From Piscinibacter defluvii (GTDB taxonomy: Bacteria > Pseudomonadota > Gammaproteobacteria > Burkholderiales > Burkholderiaceae_C), in assembly GCF_004011805.1 (NCBI RefSeq), contig NZ_RCHJ01000005.1:310001-374000 (forward strand): a DNA stretch of 64,000 bases. The letters run 5' to 3'. The translations under genes were made by a program, and so were the position numbers. Positions 24,796 through 34,529 of the stretch are shown here, in pieces. The notes beneath the pieces were generated by a model. It saw only the letters and a list, made by a program, of their open reading frames with translations, was not told where the DNA came from and did not search any database. Position 1 is the first letter of the stretch. Every line of letters begins with the position of its first letter.

Positions 24796-26046
24796 GTGCT
24801 CGCGGACAACCTCGTGCACTTCGCGCGCATCCTCCGGGATGCAGGGCTGTCGGTCGGCCCCGACCGCGTGCTGACCGCGATCGCCGCGGTGGAGGCCGTC
24901 GGTGTGGAACGCAAGGCCGACGTGCACGCCGCGCTCTCGGCCGTGATGCTCGACCGCCACGAGCAGCAGGCGATCTTCGATGCCGCCTTCGAGGCCTTCT
25001 GGCGCGACCCGAAGCTGCTCGAGCAGATGATGGTCCTGCTGCTGCCCGAGGTGGACGGCCGGCGCGAGCCGCTGGCGCCGCCGCGCTCGAACCGTCTCGC
25101 GGAGGCGCTGGCCGCACTGCGCGCGCCCGAGCCGCCCCGGCCCGGCGCCGACGCGCAGCACGACGAGATCCGTGTCGATGCCGAGTTCGGCTTCTCCGAG
25201 CGCGAGCGGCTGCAGCAGGCCGACTTCGAGAGCATGAGCACGGCCGAGTACGAACTCGCCAAGCAGCTCGCCGAACGCGCGCCGCTGCCGGTGCTGCCGG
25301 TGCGCCGGCGCCGCCACGAGGGCAGTGCCCGCGGCGCGCCGGACCTGCGCCGCAGCCTGGCGCAGATGGCGCGCCAGCCGGACGCCCCGGCGCTGGCCTT
25401 CACCCGCGCACGCGAGGAGCTGCCGCCGATCGTCGTGCTGCTGGACATCTCCGGCTCGATGGACCGCTACTCGCGCCTGTTCCTGCACTACGTGCACGGC
25501 CTGACGCGCCGGCACCTGTCGGTGCACACCTTCACCTTCGGCACGCGGCTCACCAACATCACGCGCTGCCTGCGCGCGCGCGACCCCGACCAGGCGCTCA
25601 GGCTCGTCGATGCCCAGGTGCACGACTGGAAGGGCGGCACGCGCATCGCGGCCAGCCTGGACGAGTTCAACCACCGTTGGGCGCGCCGCGTGCTGGGCGG
25701 CAATGCGGCCGTGCTGCTGGTCACCGACGGGCTCGAGCGCGACGAGGGCGGGGCGCTCGAACGTGCCGCCGCGCAGCTGCAGCGCAGCGCGCACCAGCTC
25801 GTCTGGCTCAACCCGCTGCTGCGCTTCGAGCGTTTCCAGCCGCGCGCCGCCGGCGTCCGCGCGCTGCTCGCGCATGTGGACCGTTTCCTGCCGGTGCACA
25901 ACCTGCGCAGCCTCGCCGACCTCGGCGTGGCGCTGCGCCGCCCGGCGGCGCCGCCGGCGGCCCTGCTTCACCGACCCGACGCTGCATGGAACGCCAGGGC
26001 GAACGCCTCGCCCCCGGTCCGGTCGAGCAGGTCGGGGCCGCACTAG
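24796..26046 (+). CDS. CoxE-like VWA domain protein
   Basis: The 416-residue protein has a central charged helical region and a C-terminal von Willebrand factor A domain with a MIDAS metal site: DISGSM (about residue 216), a Thr in KGGTRIAA and Asp in LVTDGLERDE. This matches CoxE, partner of the CoxD ATPase in cofactor assembly. GTG at 24796 lies three bases after the preceding stop, so the pair is coupled. The last 30 residues (after LRRPAAPPAALL) look like read-through low complexity rather than domain. Confidence 0.85.
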   Translation: MLADNLVHFARILRDAGLSVGPDRVLTAIAAVEAVGVERKADVHAALSAVMLDRHEQQAIFDAAFEAFWRDPKLLEQMMVLLLPEVDGRREPLAPPRSNRLAEALAALRAPEPPRPGADAQHDEIRVDAEFGFSERERLQQADFESMSTAEYELAKQLAERAPLPVLPVRRRRHEGSARGAPDLRRSLAQMARQPDAPALAFTRAREELPPIVVLLDISGSMDRYSRLFLHYVHGLTRRHLSVHTFTFGTRLTNITRCLRARDPDQALRLVDAQVHDWKGGTRIAASLDEFNHRWARRVLGGNAAVLLVTDGLERDEGGALERAAAQLQRSAHQLVWLNPLLRFERFQPRAAGVRALLAHVDRFLPVHNLRSLADLGVALRRPAAPPAALLHRPDAAWNARANASPPVRSSRSGPH

Positions 26047-26170
26047 GGCCCACCCCGGCGGAAGCCCCGCCGCCGGCAGCGGCCGTGGCCGCGCGCCAGA
26101 ATCGCGTCTGGTGGGTCGTCGGCGCTCGTGCTGGCGGCCCTCTGGGTTCTCATGCGTAAGGAGTCCGGCC

Positions 26171-27178
26171 GTGGACAGTCTCGATCTCCAGGTGCTGCAG
26201 CAGGCGCGCGACTGGCGCGCCCAGGGCCATGCCGTGTGGCTGGTCACGGTGATCGAGACCTGGGGCTCGGCGCCGCGTCCGCCCGGCGCGCTGCTGGCGA
26301 TGCGCGGCGACGGGCTCGTGGTCGGCTCGGTCTCCGGCGGCTGCGTCGAGGACGACCTGATCGACCGCGTGCGCCATGGCGAGCGTGTCGGCCGGCCGTC
26401 GCTGATCACCTACGGCGTCACCAAGGAGGAGGCGGCGCGTTTCGGCCTGCCCTGCGGCGGCAACCTGCGCCTGGTGCAGGAGCCGCTGACCGAGACGGCC
26501 TGGGTCGACGACATCCTGCAGCGCACCGCGCGCCACGAGCTGGTGGCACGCACGCTCGACCTGGACAGCGGCGCGGTGAGCGTCGAGCCGGCCGCGCGCG
26601 GCGAGGCCTTCAGGTTCGACGGCCGCCGGCTGCGCGCGCTGTTCGGCCCGCGCTGGCGCCTGCTGATCATCGGCGCCGGGCAGCTCTCGCGCGCCGTCGC
26701 GCAGATGGCGCTGATGCTCGACTTCGAGGTGATCTGCTGCGACCCGCGCGAGGAATACCACCTGACCTGGGACATCCCGAACACCACCTTCAGCAAGGCC
26801 ATGCCCGACGACCTGGTGGTCGAGCTGCAGCTCGATCCGCACAGCGCGGTGATCGCGGTCACGCACGACCCCAAGCTGGACGACATGGCGCTGCTGGAGG
26901 CGCTCAAGTCGCCGGCCTTCTACGTCGGCGCGCTCGGCTCGCGGGGCAACACCGCCAGGCGCAAGGAGCGCCTGGCGCTGTTCGACCTCAGCCCGGCCGA
27001 GATCGGCCGCCTGCACGGTCCGGTGGGGCTGGACCTGGGCAGCAGGACGCCGGCCGAGATCGCCGTGTCCATCGTGGCCGAGATCGTGGCGGTGAAGAAC
27101 GGCGTCGGCCTGCTGCAGAAGAAGGAAGGCTCGGCCGTTGCCGAGGGCCCGGGCGTCTGCGGCGTGCCCGCGCGCTGA
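26171..27178 (+). CDS. XdhC/CoxF-like molybdenum cofactor maturation factor
   Basis: The 335-residue protein has the N-terminal XdhC domain (VTVIETWGSAPRPPGALLAM, then GSVSGGCVEDDL with the conserved Cys, and GLPCGGNLRLV) and a C-terminal Rossmann domain (LLIIGAGQLSRAVAQ, ICCDPREEY, VGALGSRGN). XdhC proteins bind and help sulphurate the molybdenum cofactor before insertion into xanthine or CO dehydrogenases. GTG start at 26171, 125 bases after coxE. It completes a coxM-D-E-F series. Confidence 0.87.
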   Translation: MDSLDLQVLQQARDWRAQGHAVWLVTVIETWGSAPRPPGALLAMRGDGLVVGSVSGGCVEDDLIDRVRHGERVGRPSLITYGVTKEEAARFGLPCGGNLRLVQEPLTETAWVDDILQRTARHELVARTLDLDSGAVSVEPAARGEAFRFDGRRLRALFGPRWRLLIIGAGQLSRAVAQMALMLDFEVICCDPREEYHLTWDIPNTTFSKAMPDDLVVELQLDPHSAVIAVTHDPKLDDMALLEALKSPAFYVGALGSRGNTARRKERLALFDLSPAEIGRLHGPVGLDLGSRTPAEIAVSIVAEIVAVKNGVGLLQKKEGSAVAEGPGVCGVPAR

Positions 27179-27275
27179 AGGCGCGCCGGCCGGGCCTGGC
27201 TGATCCATCCTGGAGCAGGCCTGCGGGTTCTTCCCCGCTGGAGCGGTACCGCGCCCGCCGGCAGCATGCGTGGCC

Positions 27276-28046
27276 ATGATCGACCGTCGCTGCGCCTTGC
27301 TGCTGCTTGCTGCCACGCCCGTGCTCGCCCGCGCGCAGGACACCGGCGGCGACCCGTTCGGCTCGCTGCAATGGCCCGGCCTGCGGCGCGAGTTCTTCGG
27401 CGACGCGCCGGTCGTCTTCGACGAGCGCGTGCAGGTGCGCGGCCCCGGTTTCGCCGAGGACCCGATGAACGTGCCGATCGGCGTCTCGGCGGCCGCCCTG
27501 GCCGACGTGCAGTCGCTGGTGGTCTTCGTCGACCGCAACCCGATCCGCAAGGTGCTCGAGCTCACGCCGCTGGCCGCGCTGCCGGCCATCAGCTTCCGCT
27601 TCAAGCTCGAGCAGGCGAGCCCGGTGCGTGCCGCGGCGCGCACGAAGGACGGCGTCTGGCACGTCGGCGGCACGCTGGTCGACTCCTCGGGCGGCGGCTG
27701 CACCGTCTCCGGCGCGAGCCGCCAGGACGGCAGCTGGGCGCAGACGCTCGGCCAGGTCAGCGGCAAGGTGTTCGATGCCAGCCCCGCGCCGGGCGTGGCC
27801 GGCTCGCGGCTGCGGCTGCGTGTGATGCACCCGATGGACACCGGCCTGGTGGGCGGCGTGCCGGCGTTTTATGTCCGGCAGCTCGCGCTGCGCGATGCCG
27901 CCGGCACCGAGCTGCTGCGCCTGGCCACCTTCGAGCCGGTCAGCGAGAACCCGGTGTTCAGCTTCGACTTCCCCGGCCGCGTCGGGCCGCTGCACCTGAG
28001 CGGCAGCGACAACAACGGCAACCGCATCGACGCGCGCCTCGAATGA
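27276..28046 (+). CDS. Quinoprotein-associated SoxYZ-like carrier protein (Y-Z fusion)
   Basis: The 256-residue secreted protein has a signal peptide (CALLLLAATPVLARA) and then two immunoglobulin-like sandwiches. The first resembles SoxY and contains the Cys of the carrier arm in SSGGGCTVSGA; the second resembles SoxZ (MHPMDTGLVGG, FYVRQL, NPVFSFDF). Fusions of this type accompany PQQ alcohol dehydrogenases rather than thiosulphate oxidation. In true SoxY the GGCG arm is at the C-terminus; here it is internal because SoxZ is fused behind. Start is ATG 27276 or the nearby GTG 27270. The stop overlaps the next start (ATGA). Confidence 0.83.
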   Translation: MIDRRCALLLLAATPVLARAQDTGGDPFGSLQWPGLRREFFGDAPVVFDERVQVRGPGFAEDPMNVPIGVSAAALADVQSLVVFVDRNPIRKVLELTPLAALPAISFRFKLEQASPVRAAARTKDGVWHVGGTLVDSSGGGCTVSGASRQDGSWAQTLGQVSGKVFDASPAPGVAGSRLRLRVMHPMDTGLVGGVPAFYVRQLALRDAAGTELLRLATFEPVSENPVFSFDFPGRVGPLHLSGSDNNGNRIDARLE

Positions 28047-28978
28047 AGCGCCTGCTGCTGCTGCTGCTCGTGCTGGCCTGGCGTGCGGCCGCGGCCGCGG
28101 ACCCGGCCACGCTGGACTACCAGCTGCAGGCCCGCGCGCTCGCGCCCGGCGTCTGGGTGGTGGAGGGCGCGAACGCCGACTTCAGCCCGGCCAACGGCTG
28201 CAACATCATCAACACCGGCTTCATCGCCACCGGTGCCGGCGTGCTGGTGATCAACACCGGGCCGTCGAAGCGCTACGGCGAGCAGCTGCGTGCATTGATC
28301 GCCCGGACCACGCCCGAGCCGGTGGCGCAGGTGCTGCACCTGAACCTGCACCCCGACTACTTCCTCGGCAACCAGGCCTTCGCCGACGTGCCGCGCCTGG
28401 CCACCGACACCACCCGCGCCGGCATGGCGCGCGAAGCCCGGTCCTACGAGGACAACCTCTACCGCCTGTGCGGCGACTGGATGAAGGGCACCGAGGCGCT
28501 GCTGCCCACCGGCAAGCCGATGCTCGGCCCGCTGCGCCTCGGGCAGCGCGAGTTCGAGCTGCGCGAGTACCGCGGCCACACCGCGAGCGACCTGGTGCTG
28601 GTGGACAAGGGCAGCGGCGTGGTGTTCGCCGGCGGCCTGGTGTTCGCGCAGCGCATCCCGACCACGCCGCACGCGCAGCTGCCCGACTGGCTCGCGAGCC
28701 TGGACCGGTTCGACACGCTGAAGCCGAGCCATCTCGTGCCCAGCCACGGCCCGGTGCGCGCCGACGCGAGCGCGGTGGACCAGACCCGGCGCTACCTGCG
28801 CTGGCTCGACGCGCAGCTGCGGCGCAGCGCCGAACGCGGCGAGGACCTCAACGAGGTGCTGCGCGCCGAGGTGCCGCCCGAGTTCCGCGCCTGGGCCGCC
28901 TTCGGCACCGAGTACACGCGCAACGTCGTGCACCTGTACCCGCGCTACGAGCAGGCGGTGCTGCAGCGCGCGCGCTGA
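28043..28978 (+). CDS. Quinoprotein relay metallo-beta-lactamase-fold protein with altered metal site
   Basis: The 311-residue secreted protein (signal LLLLLLVLAWRAAAAA) has the SoxH/quinoprotein relay hydrolase fold. The usual HxHxDH zinc motif reads N101-x-H103-P-D105-Y106 here (LNLHPDY), so two of the four ligands are replaced. The later His179 (YRGHTASD) and the His in PSHGPV remain, but the bridging Asp position reads AGGLVF instead of GDLVF. It may bind one metal or none. It is translationally coupled to the SoxYZ-like carrier, which it probably serves in the periplasm. Confidence 0.8.
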   Translation: MKRLLLLLLVLAWRAAAAADPATLDYQLQARALAPGVWVVEGANADFSPANGCNIINTGFIATGAGVLVINTGPSKRYGEQLRALIARTTPEPVAQVLHLNLHPDYFLGNQAFADVPRLATDTTRAGMAREARSYEDNLYRLCGDWMKGTEALLPTGKPMLGPLRLGQREFELREYRGHTASDLVLVDKGSGVVFAGGLVFAQRIPTTPHAQLPDWLASLDRFDTLKPSHLVPSHGPVRADASAVDQTRRYLRWLDAQLRRSAERGEDLNEVLRAEVPPEFRAWAAFGTEYTRNVVHLYPRYEQAVLQRAR

Positions 28979-28984
28979 GGGACC

Positions 28985-31900
28985 TCAGCCCTCGTCGGTC
29001 AGCGTGAACTTCACGGCACGCATGCCCGCGCCTGCCTTGCCGTCCACCGCCAGCACCGCCTCGTGCGCGCCAGGCTTGACGCTCCCGGCCGGCAGCCACA
29101 GCTCGGGGCCGCGGCCGACGAGCTTGCCGTCCAGGCGCCAGACCAGGCGATCCGGGGCCAGGTCTGCATCCGAGCCGTCGCGCGCCCGGCCCCCGAGCAG
29201 CAGGCCCTGGCGGGCCGACAGCCGGTGCCCGGGCTGCGGGTGCACGATGGACACACGCGCCGGCAGCACCGGCACCTCGAGCTCGCGCAGCGCCGCGACG
29301 CTGGCAAAGCCGTCGTGCAGCACCAGGCGCACGAACACGCGGCCGGGCGGCAGGCCGCGCGCGTCCAGCTGTGCGGCCTCGCCGCGCAGCCCGACCGCCA
29401 GGCCGCGCCAGGCATGGGTCCATTGCGACCTGGCGCTGGGCCGCGTCTTGCCGGCCGGCGCCCACTGCACCCAAGCCTGCGGCTGCGCCTCGGGATCCAG
29501 GCGGGCTTTCCAGGCGAGCTTGAGCTGGCCCGCCTTGTCGATCTCGCAGGCGAGCGATTCGATCGCCGGTGCGGTCTTGCGGCGGCGCCGCGACCAGAGA
29601 ACCTTCTCACCGTCGCGCAGGCGCAGCTCGACCGCGGCCGCCTGCCACGCCAGGCGTGCCTCGAACAGGTAGGGGCCCTGCGGCGGACTCGTCGGCGCTC
29701 CGCCGCCGCAACCGGCGCAGTGGCCCGCGGCGGCCGGCACGACCGCATGCACCCAGCCGAAGCCGAGCTTGGTGCCCTTTTCGTCGAGCGCCTCGAACTG
29801 CAGCCGGGTCGCGACCCCGCCCGCCGTGGGCGACTCGAGCGCGGCGCGCACGACCGAGTCGACCTGTACATGGTCGTCCTCGTCGACGCGGCCGGCGATG
29901 CAGGCCAGATCGAGTCGGACGGCAGTGCCGGCCTCAGCGACCATGCCCGCCGCCTCCTGCCGGCCGACCGGCAGCGTGACCGGGTTCAGTCCGGCGGCAT
30001 TCACGTAGAGCGCGTGGTTGTGCAGCGAAACCCATCGGGGACCGCAGTAGCTCATGAAGTCGAACTCGGTCGGAGGGTGGATGCTGCCGTCGCGGTTGTC
30101 CAGCCCGTACTCACCCAGCCGCGCGCCCGGCGTGCCCGGCATGTCGTAGGGCTCGTAGGCCGGGTAGGCGGCGTCGGACGCGCCGACGTTGCCGCACGGG
30201 GCGTGGGGCCGGCCCAGCATGTGGCCGATCTCGTGCGCCAGCGTGACGCCGTCGCCCATCGAGCCGGTCGCCACGCCGCCGCCGCAGCCGATCACCGGGC
30301 CCATCGGCACGCCGGTGGGCAGCAGGCCGTAGTAGAGCCAGCCGGCGAGGTTCCCGTCGGCATCCCGCGCCTGGGTCACCAGGTTCATCAGGGTGCCCCA
30401 GTTGGGCGTGCAGCCGCCGGGGATCGGCGGCTGGTCGTTCAGCGGCACGTTCAGCGCCACCGTGCCGGCGTTGCGGCTGTCGAAGGCGGCGCCGATCGGC
30501 AGCGTGGCCAGCGTGTAGCCAAGCGTCGCGTCGAGGTCGGCCAGCGCCGGCGCGGCGATCACCAGGTTCGGTGTGCCGGCGGGCGGGTTGTCCATCGGCG
30601 GACCGTCGAACGCGACCATGATGCCCGCCACGCGCAGCCGCCGCTGCAGCGCGAAGTCGATGCTGGTGCCCAATGCCGGCAGCGGCCCCGGCAGGGGGGC
30701 GTCGTCGAGCCGGCAGCGCGCGCTCAAGCGCAGCCGGCCCTGCGCCTCGGCGGCGGGCAGGATGAAGTTCAGCGTGCGGCCGATGTTGCCGCGCAGGTCG
30801 GTGTAGCTCGCGTCGGCCCGCACCGAGATGGTCGGCACGGTCGACGCGAGCACGAAGCTGGCGGCGACGTTGCCGTCGACGATGCGCTCGACCTGCAGCT
30901 CGCCGCGCACCGTCCAGCCGTGCGACAGCATGCCCGCGGCATACGACTGCACGTAGACACGCACCCAGGTGCGCTTGTCGCGCACCTGCGGCATCGAGTT
31001 GTCGGCCTGGCGGTCGTTCGCGTCGGTCAGGTGCTCGGCGCTGCGGAAGTACTGGATCGCCTGCGTGACCTCGATCCCGGTGGCCAGCAGGGCCGGGTCG
31101 ACACGGACCCAGATCTCGATCTCGCGCGCATCGATGCCGGGCGAGCAGCCGCCGGTGGCCTCGAGCCGGGCGCGCCAGCGCACCGGGGCCGCCGGGCTGG
31201 AGGCCTGCAGCGGCGGCGAGACGCCCACGGCCGGCAGGTTGGGGCCGAGCCGCAGGCGCTCGACGCCGGTCTCGTCGGTCACGACCAGCGTCCGCCCGGT
31301 TGCGCCGTAGGCGCGCCAATGCACGGCGAAGGTTCCGCCCGGCGCAACGACGAACGGGCCGACATGGCTGCCGCCCAGGTGCAGCGCCTCGACGTAGGGG
31401 GCGCTGCCGTCGAATCCTTCGTACACCTGCCCCGGCAGGTTGCGCTCGATCAGCACGCCGCAGACCAGCGCCTTGCCGTAGGGAATCTCCAGCCACAGGC
31501 CGCCGCCGGCGGTGGGCGGCACGATGACCTCGATCTCGGTGTCGCTCCAGCGTTCGGCGGCGACCTTCAGCTCGCCGCCGCCGAGGCGGCGGAAGACCAC
31601 CAGCCCGCCGGCGCCGAAGTTGCTGCCGCTGATCAGCAGGCGGTCGCCCGGACAGGCGACGGCCGGGCTGACCGCGCTGATCGTGTAGGGGGCCGTCGGA
31701 GAGCCGGGTGCGATGTCGCCCAGGCAGTCCTTGTGCCAGTCCAGCCAGGGCAGGCAGTTGCGCCGCTCGGGCAGCGGGATGCCTTCGTCCGGCCCGCCCG
31801 GGATCGGGCCGCATTCGGGGAAGCGCCAGTCGAGTTCGGCGCGGAAGCGCTGCAGCGCCTGCGGCGAGCCGCCCGCCGCGAGCCCCAGGCGATGCACGCG

Positions 31901-32464
31901 GCCGAGGTCCTCGAACATGCACAGCAGCTTCATCACGCCGCGGTACAGCGGGTCGAGCGGGTACAGCCCGGAGCGCGCCACCGAGGCCAGCGCCGCCAGC
32001 AGCGGCAGGCTCGATTCGGGCCGCACCGCCGGCGCGTCGTCCGGGGCCCAGCGGCGGTGGGCGTGCGGCTGGTCGCCGGGCTTGTCGAACAGGTCGGCGG
32101 GCGCCGCGCCGTCGTCGTGCCCGCCGAGCGCGGCAAGCTGCTCGGCGGTCTCGACGAAGCTGCGGACCGCATACGGATTGCCGGCCAGCACGCCATGCGC
32201 GTCGCGCAGCAGGCCGTCGGCCAGGCCGTAGGGCGGAGGCGGGCAGCGTGCCGCCTCGAACAGGCGGCCGAACTCCGGCGAGCCGGGCACGGCGAGCAGC
32301 TGCACGGCGCGCTCGAGTTCGGCATCGAGCCGCTCGGGCGGGCCGAAGCTGGTCTCGAAACGGATGTCCGGGAGGGGTTCGAACTTCTCGCGCGCACCGG
32401 CGCGCGGCTTGCGTGGCGAGGTGGACATGACGGGCCCGGCTTGGACAGGGGCAGCCATCTTCAT
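28985..32464 (-). CDS. Giant metzincin-type metallopeptidase with IPT/TIG domain
   Basis: The 1159-residue protein has an N-terminal helical region with several cysteines, an IPT/TIG immunoglobulin-like domain ([23 protein letters not shown], about 262-330), further beta domains, and the zinc motif [11 protein letters not shown] at 744-754 (HExxHxxGxxH). A downstream Met sits in FDFMSYCG, the likely Met-turn. The C-terminal 250 residues look like Ig-type modules. No typical signal peptide is visible, so export may be by another route. Starts at 32464, 32458 or 32428 are possible and none has a strong RBS. It is convergent with the SoxYZ pair and divergent from the alcohol dehydrogenase gene. 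Confidence 0.75.
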   Translation of the reverse strand: MKMAAPVQAGPVMSTSPRKPRAGAREKFEPLPDIRFETSFGPPERLDAELERAVQLLAVPGSPEFGRLFEAARCPPPPYGLADGLLRDAHGVLAGNPYAVRSFVETAEQLAALGGHDDGAAPADLFDKPGDQPHAHRRWAPDDAPAVRPESSLPLLAALASVARSGLYPLDPLYRGVMKLLCMFEDLGRVHRLGLAAGGSPQALQRFRAELDWRFPECGPIPGGPDEGIPLPERRNCLPWLDWHKDCLGDIAPGSPTAPYTISAVSPAVACPGDRLLISGSNFGAGGLVVFRRLGGGELKVAAERWSDTEIEVIVPPTAGGGLWLEIPYGKALVCGVLIERNLPGQVYEGFDGSAPYVEALHLGGSHVGPFVVAPGGTFAVHWRAYGATGRTLVVTDETGVERLRLGPNLPAVGVSPPLQASSPAAPVRWRARLEATGGCSPGIDAREIEIWVRVDPALLATGIEVTQAIQYFRSAEHLTDANDRQADNSMPQVRDKRTWVRVYVQSYAAGMLSHGWTVRGELQVERIVDGNVAASFVLASTVPTISVRADASYTDLRGNIGRTLNFILPAAEAQGRLRLSARCRLDDAPLPGPLPALGTSIDFALQRRLRVAGIMVAFDGPPMDNPPAGTPNLVIAAPALADLDATLGYTLATLPIGAAFDSRNAGTVALNVPLNDQPPIPGGCTPNWGTLMNLVTQARDADGNLAGWLYYGLLPTGVPMGPVIGCGGGVATGSMGDGVTLAHEIGHMLGRPHAPCGNVGASDAAYPAYEPYDMPGTPGARLGEYGLDNRDGSIHPPTEFDFMSYCGPRWVSLHNHALYVNAAGLNPVTLPVGRQEAAGMVAEAGTAVRLDLACIAGRVDEDDHVQVDSVVRAALESPTAGGVATRLQFEALDEKGTKLGFGWVHAVVPAAAGHCAGCGGGAPTSPPQGPYLFEARLAWQAAAVELRLRDGEKVLWSRRRRKTAPAIESLACEIDKAGQLKLAWKARLDPEAQPQAWVQWAPAGKTRPSARSQWTHAWRGLAVGLRGEAAQLDARGLPPGRVFVRLVLHDGFASVAALRELEVPVLPARVSIVHPQPGHRLSARQGLLLGGRARDGSDADLAPDRLVWRLDGKLVGRGPELWLPAGSVKPGAHEAVLAVDGKAGAGMRAVKFTLTDEG

Positions 32465-32554
32465 CGGCGCGGGCGGCAGCGTCTCCCCCTAGCAGGCCGG
32501 TCGGCTGGCGTGGAACAGCTGCCCGGCGGGCTGTCACCGCACGGCACTGCGCCG

Positions 32555-32619
32555 TGTTCGAAGCTGGAACAGTGGCACGGGAAAGCCCGTAGCCGGCATG
32601 CGGGAAATGTTCCCGAACA
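32555..32619 (+). promoter_or_regulatory. Two TGTTC/GAACA dyads upstream of the alcohol dehydrogenase promoter
   Basis: TGTTC-N7-GAACA at 32555-32571 and TGTTC-CC-GAACA at 32608-32619 lie 74 and 26 bases before the -24 element of the sigma-54 promoter. The second overlaps a further dyad, CGGGAA-ATG-TTCCCG, at 32601-32615. They are candidate activator binding sites for the Fis-type regulator at 38334-40376. A related imperfect dyad (TGCTTC/GGAGCA, 40478-40494) precedes the other sigma-54 promoter. Confidence 0.4.
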
Positions 32620-32644
32620 CGCCGATGCGGGGCAGCGGGAGCCG

Positions 32645-32660
32645 TGGCACGCGCTTTGCG
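32645..32660 (+). promoter_or_regulatory. Sigma-54 (-24/-12) promoter of the PQQ alcohol dehydrogenase gene
   Basis: TGGCAC (32645-32650), five bases, TTGCG (32656-32660). The invariant GG and GC are 12 bases apart as required, and the match to TGGCAC-N5-TTGCW is nearly complete. It lies 60 bases before ATG 32720. Activation would need an enhancer-binding protein, and one is encoded nearby. Confidence 0.75.
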
Positions 32661-32719
32661 CAAGAGGCGGTGGAAGTGCAGCGCCACGCTGCCCGCCCAC
32701 CCACCCTCGAGGAGACTCC

Positions 32720-34459
32720 ATGCAGATCAAGATGCTGACCGCACTGGTCGCGCTCGCCCTGGGCTCGCTGAGCGCCCAGGCCGTGGTGACCGACAAGACG
32801 ATCGACGACGATGCCAAGACCACGGGGGACATCGTCTCCTGGGGCATCGGCACGCAAGGCCAGCGCTATTCGCCGCTCAAGCAGATCAACGCGGGCACGA
32901 TCGGCAAGCTGGTGCCGGCCTGGTCGTTCTCGTTCGGCGGCGAGAAGCAGCGCGGCCAGGAATCGCAGCCGCTGATCCACGACGGCGTGATGTTCGTGAC
33001 GGCCTCGTACTCGCGCATCTTCGCGCTCGACGCCAAGACCGGCCAGAAGCTGTGGAAGTACGAGCACCGCCTGCCCGACGGCATCATGCCCTGCTGCGAC
33101 GTGATCAACCGCGGCGCCGCGCTGTACGACAACCTGGTGATCTTCGCCACGCTGGATGCGCAGCTGGTCGCGCTCGACCAGAAGACCGGCGACGTGGTGT
33201 GGAAGGAGAAGATCGACGACTACGCGGCCGGCTACTCCGCCTCGGCGGCGCCGCTGATCGCCGGCGGCCTGCTGCTGACCGGCGTGTCGGGCGGCGAGTT
33301 CGGCATCGTCGGCCGCGTCGAGGCGCGCAACCCGAAGACCGGCGCGCTGGTCTGGGTGCGCCCGACGGTCGAGGGCCACATGGGCTACACCTTCGACAAG
33401 GACGGCAACAAGAAGGAGAACGGCGTCAGCGGCACGGCCGGCAAGAGCTGGCCGGGCGACCTGTGGAAGACCGGCGGCGCGGCCACCTGGCTGGGCGGCA
33501 CCTACAACGCCAAGACCGGCCTGGCCTACTTCGGCACCGGCAACCCGGCGCCGTGGAACAGCCACCTGCGCAAGGGCGACAACCTGTACTCGTGCTCGAC
33601 GGTCGCCATCGACATCAAGACCGGCCAGATCAAGTGGCACTACCAGAACACGCCGAACGACGGCTGGGACTTCGACGGCGTCAACGAGTTCGTCACCTTC
33701 GACGACGGCGGCAAGGTGCTGGGCGGCAAGGCCGACCGCAACGGCTTCTTCTACGTCAACGACGCGGCCACCGGTGAACTGGTCAACGCCTTCCCGTTCG
33801 TCAAGAAAGTCACCTGGGCCACCGGCATCGACCTGAAGACCGGCAAGCCGAACTTCGTGCCCGAGAACCGCCCGGGCGACCCGACCGCCGGCGCCGACGG
33901 CAAGAAGGGCAACGTGGTGTTCGCGGCGCCCTCGTTCCTGGGCGGCAAGAACCAGATGCCGATGGCCTACTCGCCGGAGACCAAGCTGTTCTACGTGCCG
34001 GCCAACGAGTGGGGCATGGAGATCTGGAACGAGCCCATCACCTACAAGAAGGGCGCGGCCTACCTCGGCGCCGGCTTCACGATCAAGACGCTGAACGACG
34101 GCGCGATCGGCGCGCTGCGCGCGATCGACCCGAAGACCGGCAAGATCGTCTGGGAGGTGCCGAACAACGCGCCGCTGTGGGGTGGCGTGCTGACCACCGG
34201 CGGCAACCTGGTGTTCTGGGGCACGCCGGAAGGCTACCTGCAGGCCGCCGACGCGAAGACCGGCAAGGTGGTCTGGAAGTTCCAGACCGGCTCCGGCGTG
34301 GTGGCGCCCCCGGTGACCTGGGAGGACAAGGGCGAGCAGTACGTGGCCGTCGTCTCGGGCTGGGGTGGTGCGGTGCCGCTGTGGGGCGGCGACGTGGCCA
34401 AGAAGGTCAACTACCTCGAGCAGGGCGGCTCGGTGTGGGTGTTCAAGCTGATGAAGTGA
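32720..34459 (+). CDS. PQQ-dependent alcohol dehydrogenase, lanthanide-type active site
   Basis: The 579-residue periplasmic quinoprotein has a signal peptide ([16 protein letters not shown]), the eight-bladed PQQ propeller with repeated W-motifs ([42 protein letters not shown]) and the adjacent-cysteine pair Cys125-Cys126 (PCCDV). The catalytic Asp317 is followed two residues later by Asp319 (WDFDG). In XoxF and PedH this second Asp coordinates a lanthanide, while calcium enzymes have another residue there. It oxidises primary alcohols to aldehydes, probably passing electrons to the PedF-type cytochrome encoded at 40561. Strong RBS GAGGAG; sigma-54 promoter upstream; terminator downstream. 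Confidence 0.92.
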   Translation: MQIKMLTALVALALGSLSAQAVVTDKTIDDDAKTTGDIVSWGIGTQGQRYSPLKQINAGTIGKLVPAWSFSFGGEKQRGQESQPLIHDGVMFVTASYSRIFALDAKTGQKLWKYEHRLPDGIMPCCDVINRGAALYDNLVIFATLDAQLVALDQKTGDVVWKEKIDDYAAGYSASAAPLIAGGLLLTGVSGGEFGIVGRVEARNPKTGALVWVRPTVEGHMGYTFDKDGNKKENGVSGTAGKSWPGDLWKTGGAATWLGGTYNAKTGLAYFGTGNPAPWNSHLRKGDNLYSCSTVAIDIKTGQIKWHYQNTPNDGWDFDGVNEFVTFDDGGKVLGGKADRNGFFYVNDAATGELVNAFPFVKKVTWATGIDLKTGKPNFVPENRPGDPTAGADGKKGNVVFAAPSFLGGKNQMPMAYSPETKLFYVPANEWGMEIWNEPITYKKGAAYLGAGFTIKTLNDGAIGALRAIDPKTGKIVWEVPNNAPLWGGVLTTGGNLVFWGTPEGYLQAADAKTGKVVWKFQTGSGVVAPPVTWEDKGEQYVAVVSGWGGAVPLWGGDVAKKVNYLEQGGSVWVFKLMK

Positions 34460-34483
34460 GGCGCTTGCCCGCGCCATGACGGA

Positions 34484-34510
34484 GGCCGCCTGCGGGCGGC
34501 CTTCTTCTTT
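34484..34510 (+). terminator. Rho-independent terminator after the alcohol dehydrogenase gene
   Basis: GGCCGCC (34484-34490), loop TGCG, GGCGGCC (34495-34501), then a T-rich run TTCTTCTTT. A 7-bp all-GC stem plus T-tract is a classical intrinsic terminator. It lies 25 bases after the stop codon and insulates the next gene. Confidence 0.8.
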
Positions 34511-34529
34511 CGTGGCAGGATGCCCGGCG

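Noticed and set aside
22983-27178. Aerobic CO dehydrogenase operon
   Set aside because: The catalytic CoxL and Fe-S CoxS genes are missing from the neighbourhood, so CO oxidation cannot be claimed.
27276-28978. Thiosulphate oxidation (sox) genes
   Set aside because: The carrier is a Y-Z fusion of the quinoprotein-associated type, and no soxA, soxB, soxX or soxCD is present.
29063-32719. A very long open frame upstream of and in frame with the alcohol dehydrogenase, antisense to the metzincin gene
   Set aside because: The translated sequence is low-complexity Arg/Ala/Gln-rich with no domain. The dehydrogenase has a strong ribosome site, a signal peptide at 32720 and a promoter at 32645.
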